This document shows positions 36,264 to 48,285 of a stretch of DNA of 64,000 nucleotides, one piece after another. This DNA is from Trileptium ribeirensis. Lineage: Eukaryota > Nematoda > Enoplea > Enoplida > Thoracostomopsidae. The stretch spans positions 107,558 to 171,557 of the forward strand of contig JASANE010030034.1 in assembly GCA_030248225.1 (NCBI GenBank), read 5' to 3'. The position numbers and the translations under genes are program-made. Positions within the stretch are counted from its first letter, which is position 1. Each line of letters starts with the position of its first letter. Under the pieces are notes generated by a model that had not been told where the DNA came from, searched no databases, and worked only from the letters and a program-made list of their open reading frames with translations.

Positions 36264-36627
36264 TCGTATATCTTTAGGAATAATAGTTATTATTAGCTGA
36301 ATTCCGTTCCCCTGCCTGCCGTCACCCAAGCAATGCTGCTTTAAAGCTGGACGCTGGCTATTCTAGCATAAACATTTCTATTATTTATGTAATCTGAGTA
36401 TCTTTTAGTAATGATTGTTGCATAAAAATATTACATGATGTTTATTGTATTTAGTGAATTCATGATACTTGCATGAATTCTTTGCTACTGATCGATGTAT
36501 GATAGATCAGTTTAGGAGCAGATTCATTTGTAGTTTTCAATAATTATATATCAATATTACAATCATTGTTGTGATTAAGATTATTTATGAACTCTCTCAA
36601 GCTATCTTTTGTTGGGCTGTGAATAAA
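36264..36627 (+). other. Likely 3' untranslated region
   Basis: AT-rich sequence after the stop of the CHD gene. No AATAAA or ATTAAA was seen until AATAAA at 36622-36627, so the shortest 3' UTR by this signal would be about 370 nt. Confidence 0.55.
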
Positions 36628-36998
36628 ATTATTATTTTCGACCCGCGGACTATTTATAGTTTTAAATTCCCGTGTATTGTCTAAAATAGACAACGTATAT
36701 TTAACATAATAACTGATAGTTGACTGACTGCTCATTCATAAAAGGGCTGTGAATAAAATTATTATTTTCGACCCGCGGACTATTTATAGTTTGAATTTCC
36801 CGTGTATTGTCTAAAATAGACAACGTATATTTAACATAATAACTGATAGTTGACTGACTGCTCATTCATAAAAGGGCTGTGAATAAAATTATTATTTTCG
36901 ACCCGCGGACTATTTATAGTTTGAATTTCCCGTGTATTGTCTAAAATAGAGAACGTATATTTAACTTAATATGATAGTTGACGGCTCATTCATAAAAT
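36614..36998. repeat. 130-bp tandem repeat, 3 copies, each with a poly(A) signal
   Basis: Units start GGGCTGTGAATAAAATTATT at 36614, 36744 and 36874. Copies one and two are nearly identical; the third has a few changes and a shortened end. AATAAA falls at 36622, 36752 and 36882. The position just after the CHD stop codon makes these the likely cleavage signals of the gene. Confidence 0.93.
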
Positions 36999-38444
36999 AT
37001 CGAACCAAAATAATAGATACCTATTATAAACTGAGGGACTCTATAATGGGACTAAGCTGTATTGAAACTATGACTAGCAACTTTATTTTATGCGGCAGTA
37101 TTTTCAATTTGGAAATGTACTTATCATTTAAAAAATTCATTTTACATTAACCGCGATATGATAGTATATTCGTGCTCAGATGCGCAAACATGATTGTTTC
37201 TATAGTTATATGCTCACTTTAAAAGGTTCTCAGTCATTATTATCTGCCTTTCCCAAACTCTCAAAGTACCTGCGGATAATCTAACCAGAGGGCTGCCAGA
37301 CCGAACTGCAGCACACTTGTGGGGGTGGGGGCGAAATAATCGATTTCTCAAAGGTCGAACTGGTGGTCCCTCAGTTGACTGGTGGTCCCTCAGTTGAACT
37401 GTGCGACTAAAAACGCAAAAATAGAGTGAATAACTATGTGATTTACGGTAAATATACAATAATAATTCACATTGAAACTATATCGACAGTGGCAAACATT
37501 TTGAGATTTTTTATTTCCATACGGAAAAAATGGCATATTCTGTGGCTTCCCCAAAAATTTGGTCCATATTATTGTCTTACAGAAAAGTATCTAGGGCTGA
37601 ACTGGGGAAAGTTAAAAATAGCCAGGAGGCCTGACCTTGGGGCACCTGAGGAGATGCCGAAATACCAATTCCCCCTACGTGTGGAAGCCAGATTATAATA
37701 TATACATGAGCTATTCACAACGGTTAAAACTCATTTTACGTCGAATCGGATGATAGGTATATGAATACCCAAATACAGTGATACCTAAATCAAAAGGGAA
37801 ATTCGTGGAAACTTCAGCTGCAACGCTTAATTTTGGGACGGAGTGGCTGCGATTGTTTTTCTTCAAGGGGGGGTTACCAAGGACTTATCTCAACCATAAT
37901 TATTCATGTTTAGCCGAAAAACAGCAACTTTTTTATAGCGTGATATTTTTGCAGTTGATTTGCAGTGAGTAATCGGAATTCCGGTTTCGGCGAAAATCGT
38001 GTTCCGGTTGCGGTTCCGGCAAAGTTGCAAAATCAAACCGGAACCGGAATTCCGGTTTAAAAACTTTGAAGTTTTCCACATTTTTGCTTCATCTGTGATG
38101 CAAACATATATAATATATATTATACAATGATCAAGCTACAATACAACCAAGCAAAAGAAAACGTAAGTAGGGCAGATAATTTCAGTAGGAATTTTTCCTA
38201 ATTACCTGCGGGGGTTTGTTAACAAACCAAAGCCAGGTTGATGCTTGTAGCAACTATTTTGCACATTCAAAAGTCTGTGGAGTACGTTCGAATTATACCG
38301 GTCCAACTCGGTAACAGCAGAGTATGGCTTACGCAGAAGTACTTAGGGTATGCTTGGCTAACATAAATTGCGTCAAGCACCATTCAGTGCGCTTGTTAAC
38401 ATGGTAAAACAGCCTAAAGTAAAGTAAGCTAACATTGTCCGCAA

Positions 38445-39070
38445 CTCTGCCAGAAGCTGCTTTCTCTGCAATGAACTGTATTTATTGAAATTGTGCGAGC
38501 AGTATCACAGATTATCTCATTTTATAGCATTCTCATTAAAAAGTTATCATCTAACTGATGAGCACTGTTTGTCCAACGCTAGCCTAAACAGTGTATCTGA
38601 CCACTGATCAGAAAATTACCTTCTATCTATTATTTTCTCTTAGAATCATAAACCAAAAATTTCAAGTTTCCTGCAAAAGAGCATGTAACAAACGTATGTG
38701 TAGTGAAGGGAGGCGACCGGAGACAGCGAAAGTGTGTATTCTACGCTCCAAAATGTGTAACCAAATTCAATTTGACGCAGTATACGCAATGGTGTATAGT
38801 GGAAGGCATTTTTTGCTCTGGGTGTCCAAAAACCGACATATTGATCAATAAATAGACATTATTAGCTTCCTCAGTCTCTTTAAAGTTTCACAAAGGTAAT
38901 AATGGCATCGCAATACATTAAGTTTAATGTAAAAGTTATTTTAATGCGTTTTAAATCCACTATACCTTCATTTGTTCCTTGATCTGTTTTACTATATATA
39001 AATTTCGAAGACCACGTTCAGGATCCGGTTTAAATGGACGGCTCCGGTTTCCGGTTCCGGTTATTCTCTG
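38445..39070. repeat. Dispersed repeat B, copy 1
   Basis: Shares ordered blocks with 48965-49505: AATGAACTGTAT, GAGCAGTATCACA, AAGGGAGGC, TTAGCTTCCTCAG, ACTATATATAAATTTCGAAG, CAGGATCCGG, GGTTCCGGTTAT. Same orientation. No coding potential seen. Confidence 0.8.
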
Positions 39071-39212
39071 TTCATTTGGTATTATTCCGGGGAGGGGCTT
39101 AACAGGTGCTATCTCCACCATGATTACTTAGAAATTTTTGCTGGAAAATGCAACATTAATATATCGGTAATTTTTTATATTTGTAGCGTGATTTATATGT
39201 TATTGATTTTTT

Positions 39213-39532
39213 TGGGGGGGGGTTACCAATGACAATCTACAATATTATGGGCCTCAAAGGGTCAATTGTATATCTCGAGATAGAGGCTTGGACCACATGC
39301 AGAATCCACTCATCGGGATCGGGGGGGGTTACCAATGACAATCTACAATATTATGGGCCTCAAAGGGTCAATTGTATATCTCGAGATAGAGGCTTGGACC
39401 ACATGCAGAATCCACTCATCGGGATCGGGGGGGGGTTACCAATGACAATCTACAATATTATGGGCCTCAAAGGGTCAATTGTATATCTCGAGATAGAGGC
39501 TTGGACCACATGCAGAATCCACTCATCGGGAT
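39213..39532. repeat. 106-107-bp tandem repeat, 3 copies, G-run junctions
   Basis: GGTTACCAATGACAATCTAC recurs at 39221, 39327 and 39434, each preceded by a run of 8-10 G. Copies look identical apart from G-run length. A 118-codon open frame arises from the repeat. A related GGGGGGGTTACCAA is at about 37866. Confidence 0.95.
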
Positions 39533-41170
39533 CTACAATTTTGCTGTTATGCATTTTTCTCAGACCTTTCGTGTTCGACCTGTGAGCTTAAGTTTAAAGA
39601 ATACCCTCAAAAGTGAAAATTCAAAATTTTTATAAAGCAAGTTTTTTGCTTGTTGATATAAACAATGGGACTATAAAGCTATTTTACACATTAATCATAC
39701 AAGATGGTTTCATTGTTTTAACAGCATATTGACTGTGTGATTAAGCAAGCTCGATGTCGCAAGAGCAAAATAGGTATATAAGGATTTTGGCACCAAGGAT
39801 AGTCAAATTTCGCCACATTTGCAATACTGATGTATGTATCGAACGTTTCTATAGGTATTCGAGGTTGCTAAATACGACAAAAGCAATTGTATTTGCGTCG
39901 TGTGCATCAAATAGTGCAACTCTTAGGGACTCTATTATGTACGAATCAATTTTCGACTTACAATTTTTTTTTAAATTTTGTGATTTATAAATTTACGAAG
40001 TTTTTTGTTTTTTGGTCAATTGAAAATGAAATTAGTCCTTCGGGTTTGGTATATGACTAAATTGACCTGTAGCGTTGTAGCTTAAGTATTGCCGATGCAT
40101 AAATGCTGTCATGGGACTTTAAGTGGGCTTATAGAGCTGAATGTGGAACGGCAAAATGGTGAATAAGCGCAGAGTAGTCACACTCGCTCCGTTTCCACTC
40201 GGTTTATGAGTGACGTGTTTTGTAGAGGTGAGAATTTAGTCTCTACTCATCTTGGTATGAATCAGCTTTAGAGGCGAGACGATCATGTCATGACTTAACA
40301 ACCGAGGCGAGTCAGAACCTATCTGTCTGTGAGCTTTGAGAATAGTATCTATATATAGTTCTTATTGTGATTTCTACATTATATTTTAATATTAGAAAAT
40401 GGCAAATTTCGACGAGCCCAGCCTAGCTTATGATCGCGAGAGCCCATGCCAGCCTGTGTACAACGGAGCGTCTCAGAAACAGAGCGAGAGCCTGAAGATC
40501 TCGCTCTTGTGTATTTTATTATTTTATGTTTGTAGTATGATTTTCAAATATTGTTGATTTCGTTATGATGGCCGACCGCCTGTGGATTTTGTGTTATTGG
40601 TTAGATTCACTTTGTGAACATTTCGTAGTTGCATACATTGTATATTTAACTCTTATTAAAAGTATTACTACAGTATTGCTTGTAACGCTACCTTGACTGC
40701 TGTCATGAAGATTCCGCTACAATATACCTCGGAGCGGTACCTGTCTTTGTGTCCAATGTTTTATTACTGTACTCTGACATCAAACACGGGTTAACGTTAG
40801 AGTGTCATACTCATTGCGTATCCATTATTGGACACATTGACATCTGATATGATATTCGCAGTAACGTTTAGCCTACGTTGATTTTTCGGTGTTTTAACAA
40901 TTGTCGCGGCTGCTGCATTGGTGCTAATTATTGTTTAGAAAAGCGTACAAGCAAAAAAACTGACTTCTAGCAGGTTTTTTTACTATTTAAATTTTTTGGC
41001 AACAGTTTTAAAACATACTTTCAGTCGCAACCATTGTTGCAATAAAACTGTAAACTAACCAACTATGTTCTGCATGAAGATATGTTTTTCAAGTTACAAA
41101 CGAGAATAAACCAGGTATGTTTTTTTCAGTCATAACAATGTCCTTTGTTATAACACTCACTAGAATATTA

Positions 41171-41389
41171 AAAACAAGTAGGACACCGAAGCCCTTTGTA
41201 ACAAACAAGTAGGACACCGAAGCCCTTTAGAACAAACAAGTAGGACATCGAAGCCCTTTAGAACAAACAAGTAGGACACCGAAGCCCTTTAGAACAAACA
41301 AGTAGGACACCGAAGCCCTTTAGAACAAACAAGTAGGACACCGAAGCCCTTTAGAACAAACAAGTGGGACACCGAAGCCCTTTAGAACA
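41171..41389. repeat. 31-bp tandem repeat, 7 copies
   Basis: The unit contains AAACAAGTAGGACACCGAAG then CCCTTTAGAAC. The AAGT anchor falls at 41178, 41209, 41240, 41271, 41302, 41333 and 41364 (exact 31-bp steps). Three single-base variants were noticed (GTAAC in copy 1, CATCG in copy 3, GTGGG in copy 7). Confidence 0.97.
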
Positions 41390-42599
41390 TAGGTGTAGAA
41401 TGTCCGTCGGGTTAGTGGTATTGATGGTCTTGGGGGGATGGGGAGTAAAATTTAGAAATTTTTAGAAACTCAAATTTTGCTAATTTTCACTCGTTTTTGT
41501 CAGTTTTTGCTAAATTTTTTCCACGCACCTAAGCTGTTATATCACTCACTGGAATATTAGAAACAAGCAGAATATCGAACTCCTATTTAAAGCAGGTTTT
41601 TGCAATATTTATGTCACTGTGCTTTGTTAGGTGTTTCACTCACTAAAATATGGAAAACATGCAAAACTTCTAAGTACAGTTGGATGATCAAGGAAATATG
41701 CCGACTGAAAATAAAATTTTAGTTATAAATGTTAAGATATAACTAAAAGTGGTAATTTATAACAGCCTTGGTATCTCGAAAAACGGCAAAGTCTAATGAA
41801 ATTGTATGTTTTTGTTCAAGAGAAAACTGTTCCGGATATCACGGTTGATCAAAAGCATTCTATATTATAAGTTGTAATCAAAAGCTTTGAAATGGAATTT
41901 ACAGTACTGCCCGCGTATGTGATAAGTAAACTGAGTGTACCAATTAGAAAATGATATATGTTGCGTAGCCTCTATTCTAGTTGCAAGAGGTATCCCTATG
42001 TATAATAGCTAGGGCCAAGCTAACCTTGGAGGGCCAAAGTGTAATGCATGCCATGCCGTTCTCTATATACTAAGCCTTAGTCTAAGCTAAGGTTCTTATA
42101 TACGACATACGCTAAGTCTTAGTCGTGTGGCTGCCATCCTCCGAACTCCTCGCTCTACGCTTTTCTTTCAACTATATAACGTATTGGTCGTCAGAGCGAC
42201 ATGGGCCATAGCTGGGATTTGATTTTTTCATGGAGTTGGAAACGAATTTCTTGTGTTTGCACATTATTATCTGTCTATCTGTTATTATTCTTAGAGGGGT
42301 AAATTCCATACGGGGTGGAAAAAATTAATCCGTGTAGTTGCTAGTTTGTCTGGAAGACATTCAGATGAAATTTTTTCCTTGACTACCGGTTAGATTTAGA
42401 GTTTAATAATCGCGTAACTGGCAAATATCGAAATGCCTCAAAAATGTCAAAGAAAACTATTTCCTTTGTTGGACGACTATATAAAATCAATCTGTCGCCT
42501 GATTCAGTCACATTTGAGGCATCTGGCGTGATTAAGCAATTCTCAAATACACCAGCTTGACTTTACCCAACTGGCTTTTTGCAACAGTAAATCATCTCA

Positions 42600-43190
42600 T
42601 TTTACTAATTCGGTTAAAAATATGTTAACGAACGCTTTTGATAAACCGCAATTCGGCGCAAAACTCATCGCGAATACAGCTCTGCGGTTCAACTGCAGCC
42701 AATTTGTGTTCGCCAAAACTGAACGCACAAAACATCCAAAGCTGTCATCAACTCGCAGTGGAACTTGGAGCTCTTGTACAGAGATACGCTGACTACTACA
42801 CCGGTGGAGCATGTCTTTCAAGTAGTCAGGGCAGCCGCCATTCAACAGATTAGGCTTTTTGCGAAGACTGAAGCTAAAAAAGACCGATTTATTCGTGAGG
42901 TCTGTGTTACATTAGGTTTGTTCTCGAACAGAGATAAATACAAATGAGCAGTTGGTAGTCATTATAACCAATTTCTTGCAAATCGAAAATCGTCCAAATT
43001 CTGTTCGAACACGCGGTATAATTTTTGGTGCTTGTTTCTGATTTTGCCAATTCTTTGTTAACGAAAACCCGATGACAAGGGTTTGCGACTCGCTATCGGC
43101 TATTACAAAATAGGATGATGGATGGCACAGACTAAGTTTATTTGCGCGTTTATTGAGACAGCGCACATTTGTAGTAAAAGTCAAACTGTG
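42600..43190. repeat. Dispersed repeat C, copy 1 (uninterrupted)
   Basis: Matches the two halves flanking the piggyBac element: GTTAAAAAT.TGTT, GCTTTTGA, ATCG.AAAACT, TTTGTGTTCGC on the left side and AAATTCTGTTC, TAAAATTTGTGGC-like, GTTTGCGA.TC, TTTA.TCGC on the right. It therefore shows the empty state of the repeat. Open frames across it are not convincing. Confidence 0.7.
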
Positions 43191-43810
43191 TGATTCGACT
43201 TCTGATTATGATAAAGTAGTATTGGTTTCCGCAGTTATAGTATCTCTCCCACTACTCACTATTAAATGTCGGCAATAGCGTAAACATTATGGGGTGTTCC
43301 CTCCAAAAATTTTCATTATTTTCAGCTTCTGTGCTTTGTACCTACCAACCAAGTGCTTGGCCCTTGCGGTAAACCTTAACTTGTTGAATCGGGTGGTTTT
43401 CATGATGATCTGTTTGTTTTCATTACGATCTGGTTATCTGTGTAAAATTGTACATGCAAAATCTAAAGTCGCTGAAATACATGAAGACAATTTTGTGGAA
43501 CATTTGAGAGTTTTATAGATATATATAGGGCGTTAGTATTCAAGAACATCAAGAATGTATCGCAACGATTTGTGTCGACTATCGTATGCTCAATTCTATT
43601 GCCTTTGTGGTTTGTCGAAATTCAATTTTAACTGGCTAAATAAATTTTCAAATGATTTCAATGTTAATTAAAACTTCTAAATTTAGCTCAGATTTCACAG
43701 ATTAATATATGTACTTTAATAACGCATAACGTTGCGTTCAAGCGAATTTGTTGTGTGGCGTACATTTTGCACATTTATGTTAATAATCAGTCGATTTTCG
43801 ATGTTCCTTC

Positions 43811-43880
43811 GCAGAACCTAATTCTGTAGTTCGTTCGCCTCTCGCAATCACGAAATCCAGGTGTGATTCCTGGTGTCTGC
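43811..43880 (+). ncRNA. tRNA-like sequence, probably a decayed tRNA or SINE head
   Basis: GCAGA at the start pairs with TCTGC at the end. CCAGG-TGTGATT-CCTGG forms a T-arm-like hairpin with a B-box-like GGTGTGATTCC. The D-arm is poorly formed and the anticodon stem is only about 3 bp, so a functional tRNA is unlikely. Confidence 0.28.
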
Positions 43881-45050
43881 TCAACTTTATTGCAACGTTT
43901 GATACGAAAGTTACATGTCATTAAGGGATTAAAACTAAGAGCGGTTCTCGGATGTATCTGTAAATTATTAGTGATATTGGATTTTGCGTTTTAACGTAGC
44001 GCTGTTTTTTGTTTTTTTCGCTTGTGTTTTACAACTATAATGTATTGAATTTTAGGATTGATTTTTTCGTTCTTCAATCTATATATATGTAAATTTCTCG
44101 CTTTCGTATGTTTTACTATTGTATATATATTATTATTGTACTGTGTTCGCTGTCGTACGTTTGATCGTATGTCTTTTCGTTTCGTGTTGTTTTGTGCAAG
44201 AAAAAATTGTAATTCAATTCGGAGTTTGTTGTTTTGTGTTTTCGGAGATGGTGTTGGTATTAATGAGCGGATAGGTATATATACAAAATAGAGACCACAA
44301 TCGATCTGGCCGGTTTGAAATTTGGCAGGTTTCCGGTGTCGGGCTGCGTTCAGGCAAGGCTCCTCAATATTTGGTTTCGGCTAAACGATGCCAACTATAT
44401 GTTGATTTGCTTTGTATGTATTTTAATTCGAAACATAAAAATTTAATCAGCTGGCTACAAACCTACATTCGGCTTTTTGCTACTAATAATCACGGGTTAC
44501 AGCCTCGTGGCCCGGTAAAGTATATATATTTTCACCTGGTACTGTCTTATTATGTACTAAATTTGTATGCCGCTGTTTATATTCTATTGTTTATAATGAA
44601 AGCACACTGTAACGGACTGACTGTGGTGAGGTTTGGGCCTCTGCGTGTTCAACGCATTTGAAAACGCATCGCAGGAGGGACCGGTAAATTCATGGATAGC
44701 TAAAATTGGTTTAACAAATTAGTTGTTATATTTAGTGAATTTTAGCTGGATCTGCACTTATAGCTAGTGAAGGGCTCTTATGCTCGAGTGAACTTAAGAA
44801 GCTCCCGCCAACCATTATTTGTAATTTTGATTAAAAATTGTTGGGAATGCTTTTGACCAATTGAAAGTCATCGTAAAACTTCGCGAACACTACTCGCGTG
44901 TTCAAATCAATTTTGTGTTCGCGGAAATTCGCGTAAAATTTTGTGAACGAAAATTTGTCGAATTGTAATTAAGTCAATTTGTTCGGTGTCGCCAGGTGAT
45001 TACTGCATGATCGATTTACATTTATTCGCGAACACTAAATCCAAATTTAA

Positions 45051-47249
45051 CCCTTTCATGCCGGGAAGGGCCATATGGCCCAAGGCCATACGAACTTAAA
45101 TTTTACAACACAGTTGTATTGGAGGTGCGAATTCCGGGAAGGGCCAAAACATCTGAGTATATTTGAAGAATTATGAACGCGCATTACGCGATTAATTACA
45201 TAGCTATCAATGTAGGAGGTTTTATTTCAAGGTAACAATTCGTGTTGGTGTAAGGTTATGTTTTGAAACCTGCTATGAGTCATCTGTGGATTCTTCAAGG
45301 TTATATAAAATAAGTTCTTGATCTAGGCGGCTAGCACTTTGCTTTAAGAGTGGTAAATTTTTTGAAATGTGCCGTGTTATAAAATAACCGTATTTGTTTT
45401 ATCGGGGCCATATGGCCCCTCCAGGACGCCGTCATCCCAGGAACAGAATTGGTTGCAACGTCATATAATTATTTTCTGGAATCATTTTGCCAACAGTATC
45501 AATCAGTTTTTATTATATGATGGTAATATACTAAATTATGTTGTTCTTGTTTTTCAGCATTATAGATTTATATTTATAAATGGAGAGTAAGCTAGAATAT
45601 CATACTAGTACCGACGGCAAAACTATACCATGGCTTATACTTGCACCAGGGCTGGAATCTGAAGAAGATACTGATTCAGACAACTGTGACGCTTGTTCAG
45701 ATGGTGAACTATCTGACGAATTTAATACAGAATACAATATGCGAGAATTAGCTGATATGGGTGATTTTCGTCAGCAGCAAACAGCAGAAGACAAGGGTTC
45801 CAATAGCGCTGCAACTGATCAGGAGCCAATACAAGACAATTCAGCAGCATCCGATTCATTTCATACTTCAGCTAAATCGCGTTCATACAGATGGGCTCAC
45901 GTAAATCCTCCTCCATTCGACACTCAGTACAGTCTGCAGTTTTCTGAGCCGCCGTATTCTGAAATTCCTTGCGCCTTAGATTACTTTCGTATGTTTTTCG
46001 ATCAAAAAATGATTCAAATAATAGTGGACGAAACTAATTACTATAGCACACAGCGCAATATAAAGCGTTCTATTGGGACATGTGTGGATGAGATCGAAAA
46101 GTTTTTAGGGATTTTGCTAAGAATGTGTATTGTTCACATGCCACGTTACCGCATGTATTGGGAAAATACTACGAGGTATGACAAAATTGCGTCGGTTCTA
46201 GGTAGAGATCGATTTGAGCTCATAAAGCAATATTTGCACTTTGTCAATAACGACAACGCGCCAAAACGCAGTGATCCAAATGGGGATAAACTTTTCAAAA
46301 TCAGGCCGTTGTTTGAAAGGCTCCGTCAAAACTGTCTCAGCATTGAGCCTGAAGAACACCAGGCGGTTGATGAGCAAATAGTTCCGTTTTGCGGCAGGAG
46401 CTCACTTCGTCGTTACTGCCCAAAGAAACCACAAAAGTGGGGATTTAAAATTTTTTCGCGAAACGGCGTGTCGGGATTCTGTTACGACATGGACGTCGAA
46501 GGTGCAGCGGATCCCACTTTTCCGGCCGTTGCTACCGTTGGCACAAAACCTGGGGATGTTGTTATGAAACTTTGCAGCACGTTGGAGCAACACGCTAACT
46601 ATAAATTGTTCTTTGACAACTATTTTACTTCCTTTGAGCTGCTGATTGCATTGAAAAGTCAGGGTATTTGGGCTATAGGAACGATTCAAGCTAACAGGGT
46701 TGCCAAATGCGCACTAAAACTGCCGATATTGCATCGTCACTAATTTTGCGCAATCCTACGAAAGCCCGTGGTCGTCCGAGCAATGAAGAAGCAGTTGTTG
46801 CTAAAAAGCCCCGTAACGCGCCAGATTTCGATGCGCCACCACAGTCCATTCGATTCGACAACTTGTCGCATTGGCCGATTCATCGCCCAGATCGCCCGAA
46901 ATGCTTTTATTGCAGAGAGAAAACCAGGATCGGCTGCCGGAAGTGTGACAAGGGACTTTGTCTGACCGAAAGCAGGAATTGTTTTCTATCATTTCATACA
47001 AAAAAGTAAAATAAAACAGACATCTTGGACAACTGGCCATCTAAAACAGATTTTGACAGTAACACTGTATTGTATGTTTCGTGACATTTTTGTGCCGGGA
47101 AGGGCCATATGGCCTAGAAATGTAATTCACACTGTGACGGTTTTTATTAAAAACAAACAGTGACTGTTGGTTCTTAAGGTGATAATAATAATGTTTATGT
47201 ATAGGAATAATTTTTCTGCAGCTTTCATTATGTAGCCGGCACGAAAGGG
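45051..47249 (+). mobile_element. piggyBac transposon, 2199 bp, internally deleted
   Basis: Flanked by TTAA at 45047-45050 and 47250-47253. Terminal inverted repeats CCCTTTCATGCCGG and (reverse complement) CCCTTTCGTGCCGG differ at one base. A 20-bp subterminal word CCGGGAAGGGCCATATGGCC occurs at 45061-45080 and again, same strand, at 47095-47114; variants lie near 45127 and 45404. It encodes a broken transposase. Ends are well preserved, so the element could have moved with help from an intact relative. Confidence 0.95.
45580..47009 (+). pseudogene. piggyBac-type transposase, third catalytic Asp lost by deletion
   Basis: The frame from ATG 45580 to stop 46743 (387 codons) has an acidic N-terminus (EEDTDSDN), then the DDE_Tnp_1_7 domain from about residue 130: ALDYFRMFF, MYWENTTRYD, and the first catalytic Asp at D264 in AVDEQIVPF. 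It continues with YCPKKPQKWGFKIF and the second Asp at D346 in FFDNYFTS. After GTIQANR the match stops. In another frame from about 46710 the C-terminal part resumes: RGRPSNEE, IRFDNLSHWPI and the Cys-rich tail (CFYC, GCRKC, LCLTESRNCF) ending at 47009. The segment with the third Asp, normally about 100 residues further on, is absent. The element therefore has both a deletion and a frameshift near 46700-46720. Confidence 0.93.
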
Positions 47250-47852
47250 TTAAGTAATTTGGGAACCTAGTTTTTGTAAATTGAAAGCGCCGAAATTCTG
47301 TTCTAACAATGGTAAAATTTGTGGCACTTGAATTTTATTTTGTCAAATTTCAGTTAGCAAAAGCCGAATGAAATTCAGCCTATTTTCCGAAATAACTGTT
47401 TGCGATTCAGCATCGCTTATGGCAAAACAGCATGGTTGGTGGGTCACCTTACGTTTACTCGCACATTAATCGCTGACAGTTCTATTGCCAGGTTTTAAGA
47501 AATAAAACAATTTTAAGTTTTGAAAAGCTAGCTGTTCTTTCACAACTGAGGCTGCGACTATATATATAACCAGAAATATCGCGTTACCGGTTAGGCGCAT
47601 GTTGCATTGAAGCCTGACGCTTGGAGTTAACTAAAATTTCCATTTTTATAGCAGTTAGTACTTGAAGCTCAAGATTTGGACGAACTCGATCAAGGTCTGA
47701 ATCTAAGTTGTGGCCGTATTTTTGTTATTTCCACGATACCAAAAATATCTGAAATTTCCACCTTGTTTAATTAGTGTTAACTATAACACGAAATAATGTT
47801 CACTAACACAAAATACATCAAAAATAATGAATGCAGTTTTTTAAAGTTTATA

Positions 47853-48085
47853 TAATATTTTGATCGATCGTCCGTATATTAGGTTACAGACGACAAAGTG
47901 CCTATAAATTTGGTTACAGACGACTCGTCGTCCGTAACAAATTTTGCAAACGACAAGCTGTTTATATTTGTTATGGACGATCAATCGTTCATAACATTTG
48001 CTATAAACGACCGATCGGTCATAACAAATATTACAGATGACAAACTGTTTGTAACATTTGTTATAGAGCATCCGACGTTTATAAT
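47853..48085. repeat. 30-bp-period array of 26-bp palindromic units
   Basis: Units start at 47883, 47913, about 47943, 47970, 48000, 48030 and 48060, i.e. a 26-bp dyad plus 4-nt spacer. The best dyads are GTTACAGACGAC paired with GTCGTCCGTAAC (47913-47938) and GTTATGGACGAT with ATCGTTCATAAC (47970-47995). Other units keep the GTTAY...RTAAC ends with more mismatches. Open frames on both strands are side effects of the palindromes. Confidence 0.85.
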
Positions 48086-48285
48086 GTGTGTTTCACCTAT
48101 AGCTCAAAATGTTGGTGCGAACTAATGCCCTGTGGTAAAATTTGCACCCTTAAATCTATAATTACTCCTATTTTTACCACAAAGCAACATTTTTGGCTAT
48201 TTCACATTATTCAATATAATAATTCATTCATTGCAACATGTGTAAGTCCGGAATTGATGATTTTAATAGTTACTTTTAGCAAGAA

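Larger units (their letters stand above)
36999..45046. other. Intergenic region, repeats only
   Basis: No coding region recognised. Contents: CCGGAATTCCGG-rich patch at 37970-38060, dispersed repeat B copy 1 (38445-39070), G-run triple repeat (39213-39532), a segment at 40170-40510 with CACTCGCTCC and a GAACCTATCTGTCTGTGAG word shared with 49.7 kb, and a 31-bp array (41171-41389). Then come dispersed repeat C copy 1 (42600-43190), a tRNA-like sequence (43811-43880), and the left half of repeat C copy 2 (44830-45050). Open frames up to 118 codons lie on repeats or lack features. Confidence 0.65.
44830..47490. repeat. Dispersed repeat C, copy 2, split by piggyBac
   Basis: 44830-45050 corresponds to the left half, and 47250-47490 to the right half, of the repeat at 42600-43190. 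The split falls exactly at the TTAA target of the piggyBac element. This dates the insertion after the dispersal of repeat C. Confidence 0.7.

Noticed and set aside
39229..39585. 118-codon frame MTIYNIMGLKGS...
   Set aside because: Three readings of the 106-bp tandem repeat; no independent coding evidence.
45369..45590. 73-codon frame upstream of the piggyBac transposase as an extra 5' exon
   Set aside because: It covers the GGGGCCATATGGCCCC subterminal palindrome and has no similarity to piggyBac N-termini; the ATG at 45580 gives a normal-length N-terminus.
47883..48085. Possible CRISPR or operator array because of regular palindromes
   Set aside because: The whole 30-bp unit is the dyad, with only a 4-nt AT spacer and no spacers of foreign sequence; eukaryotic context.
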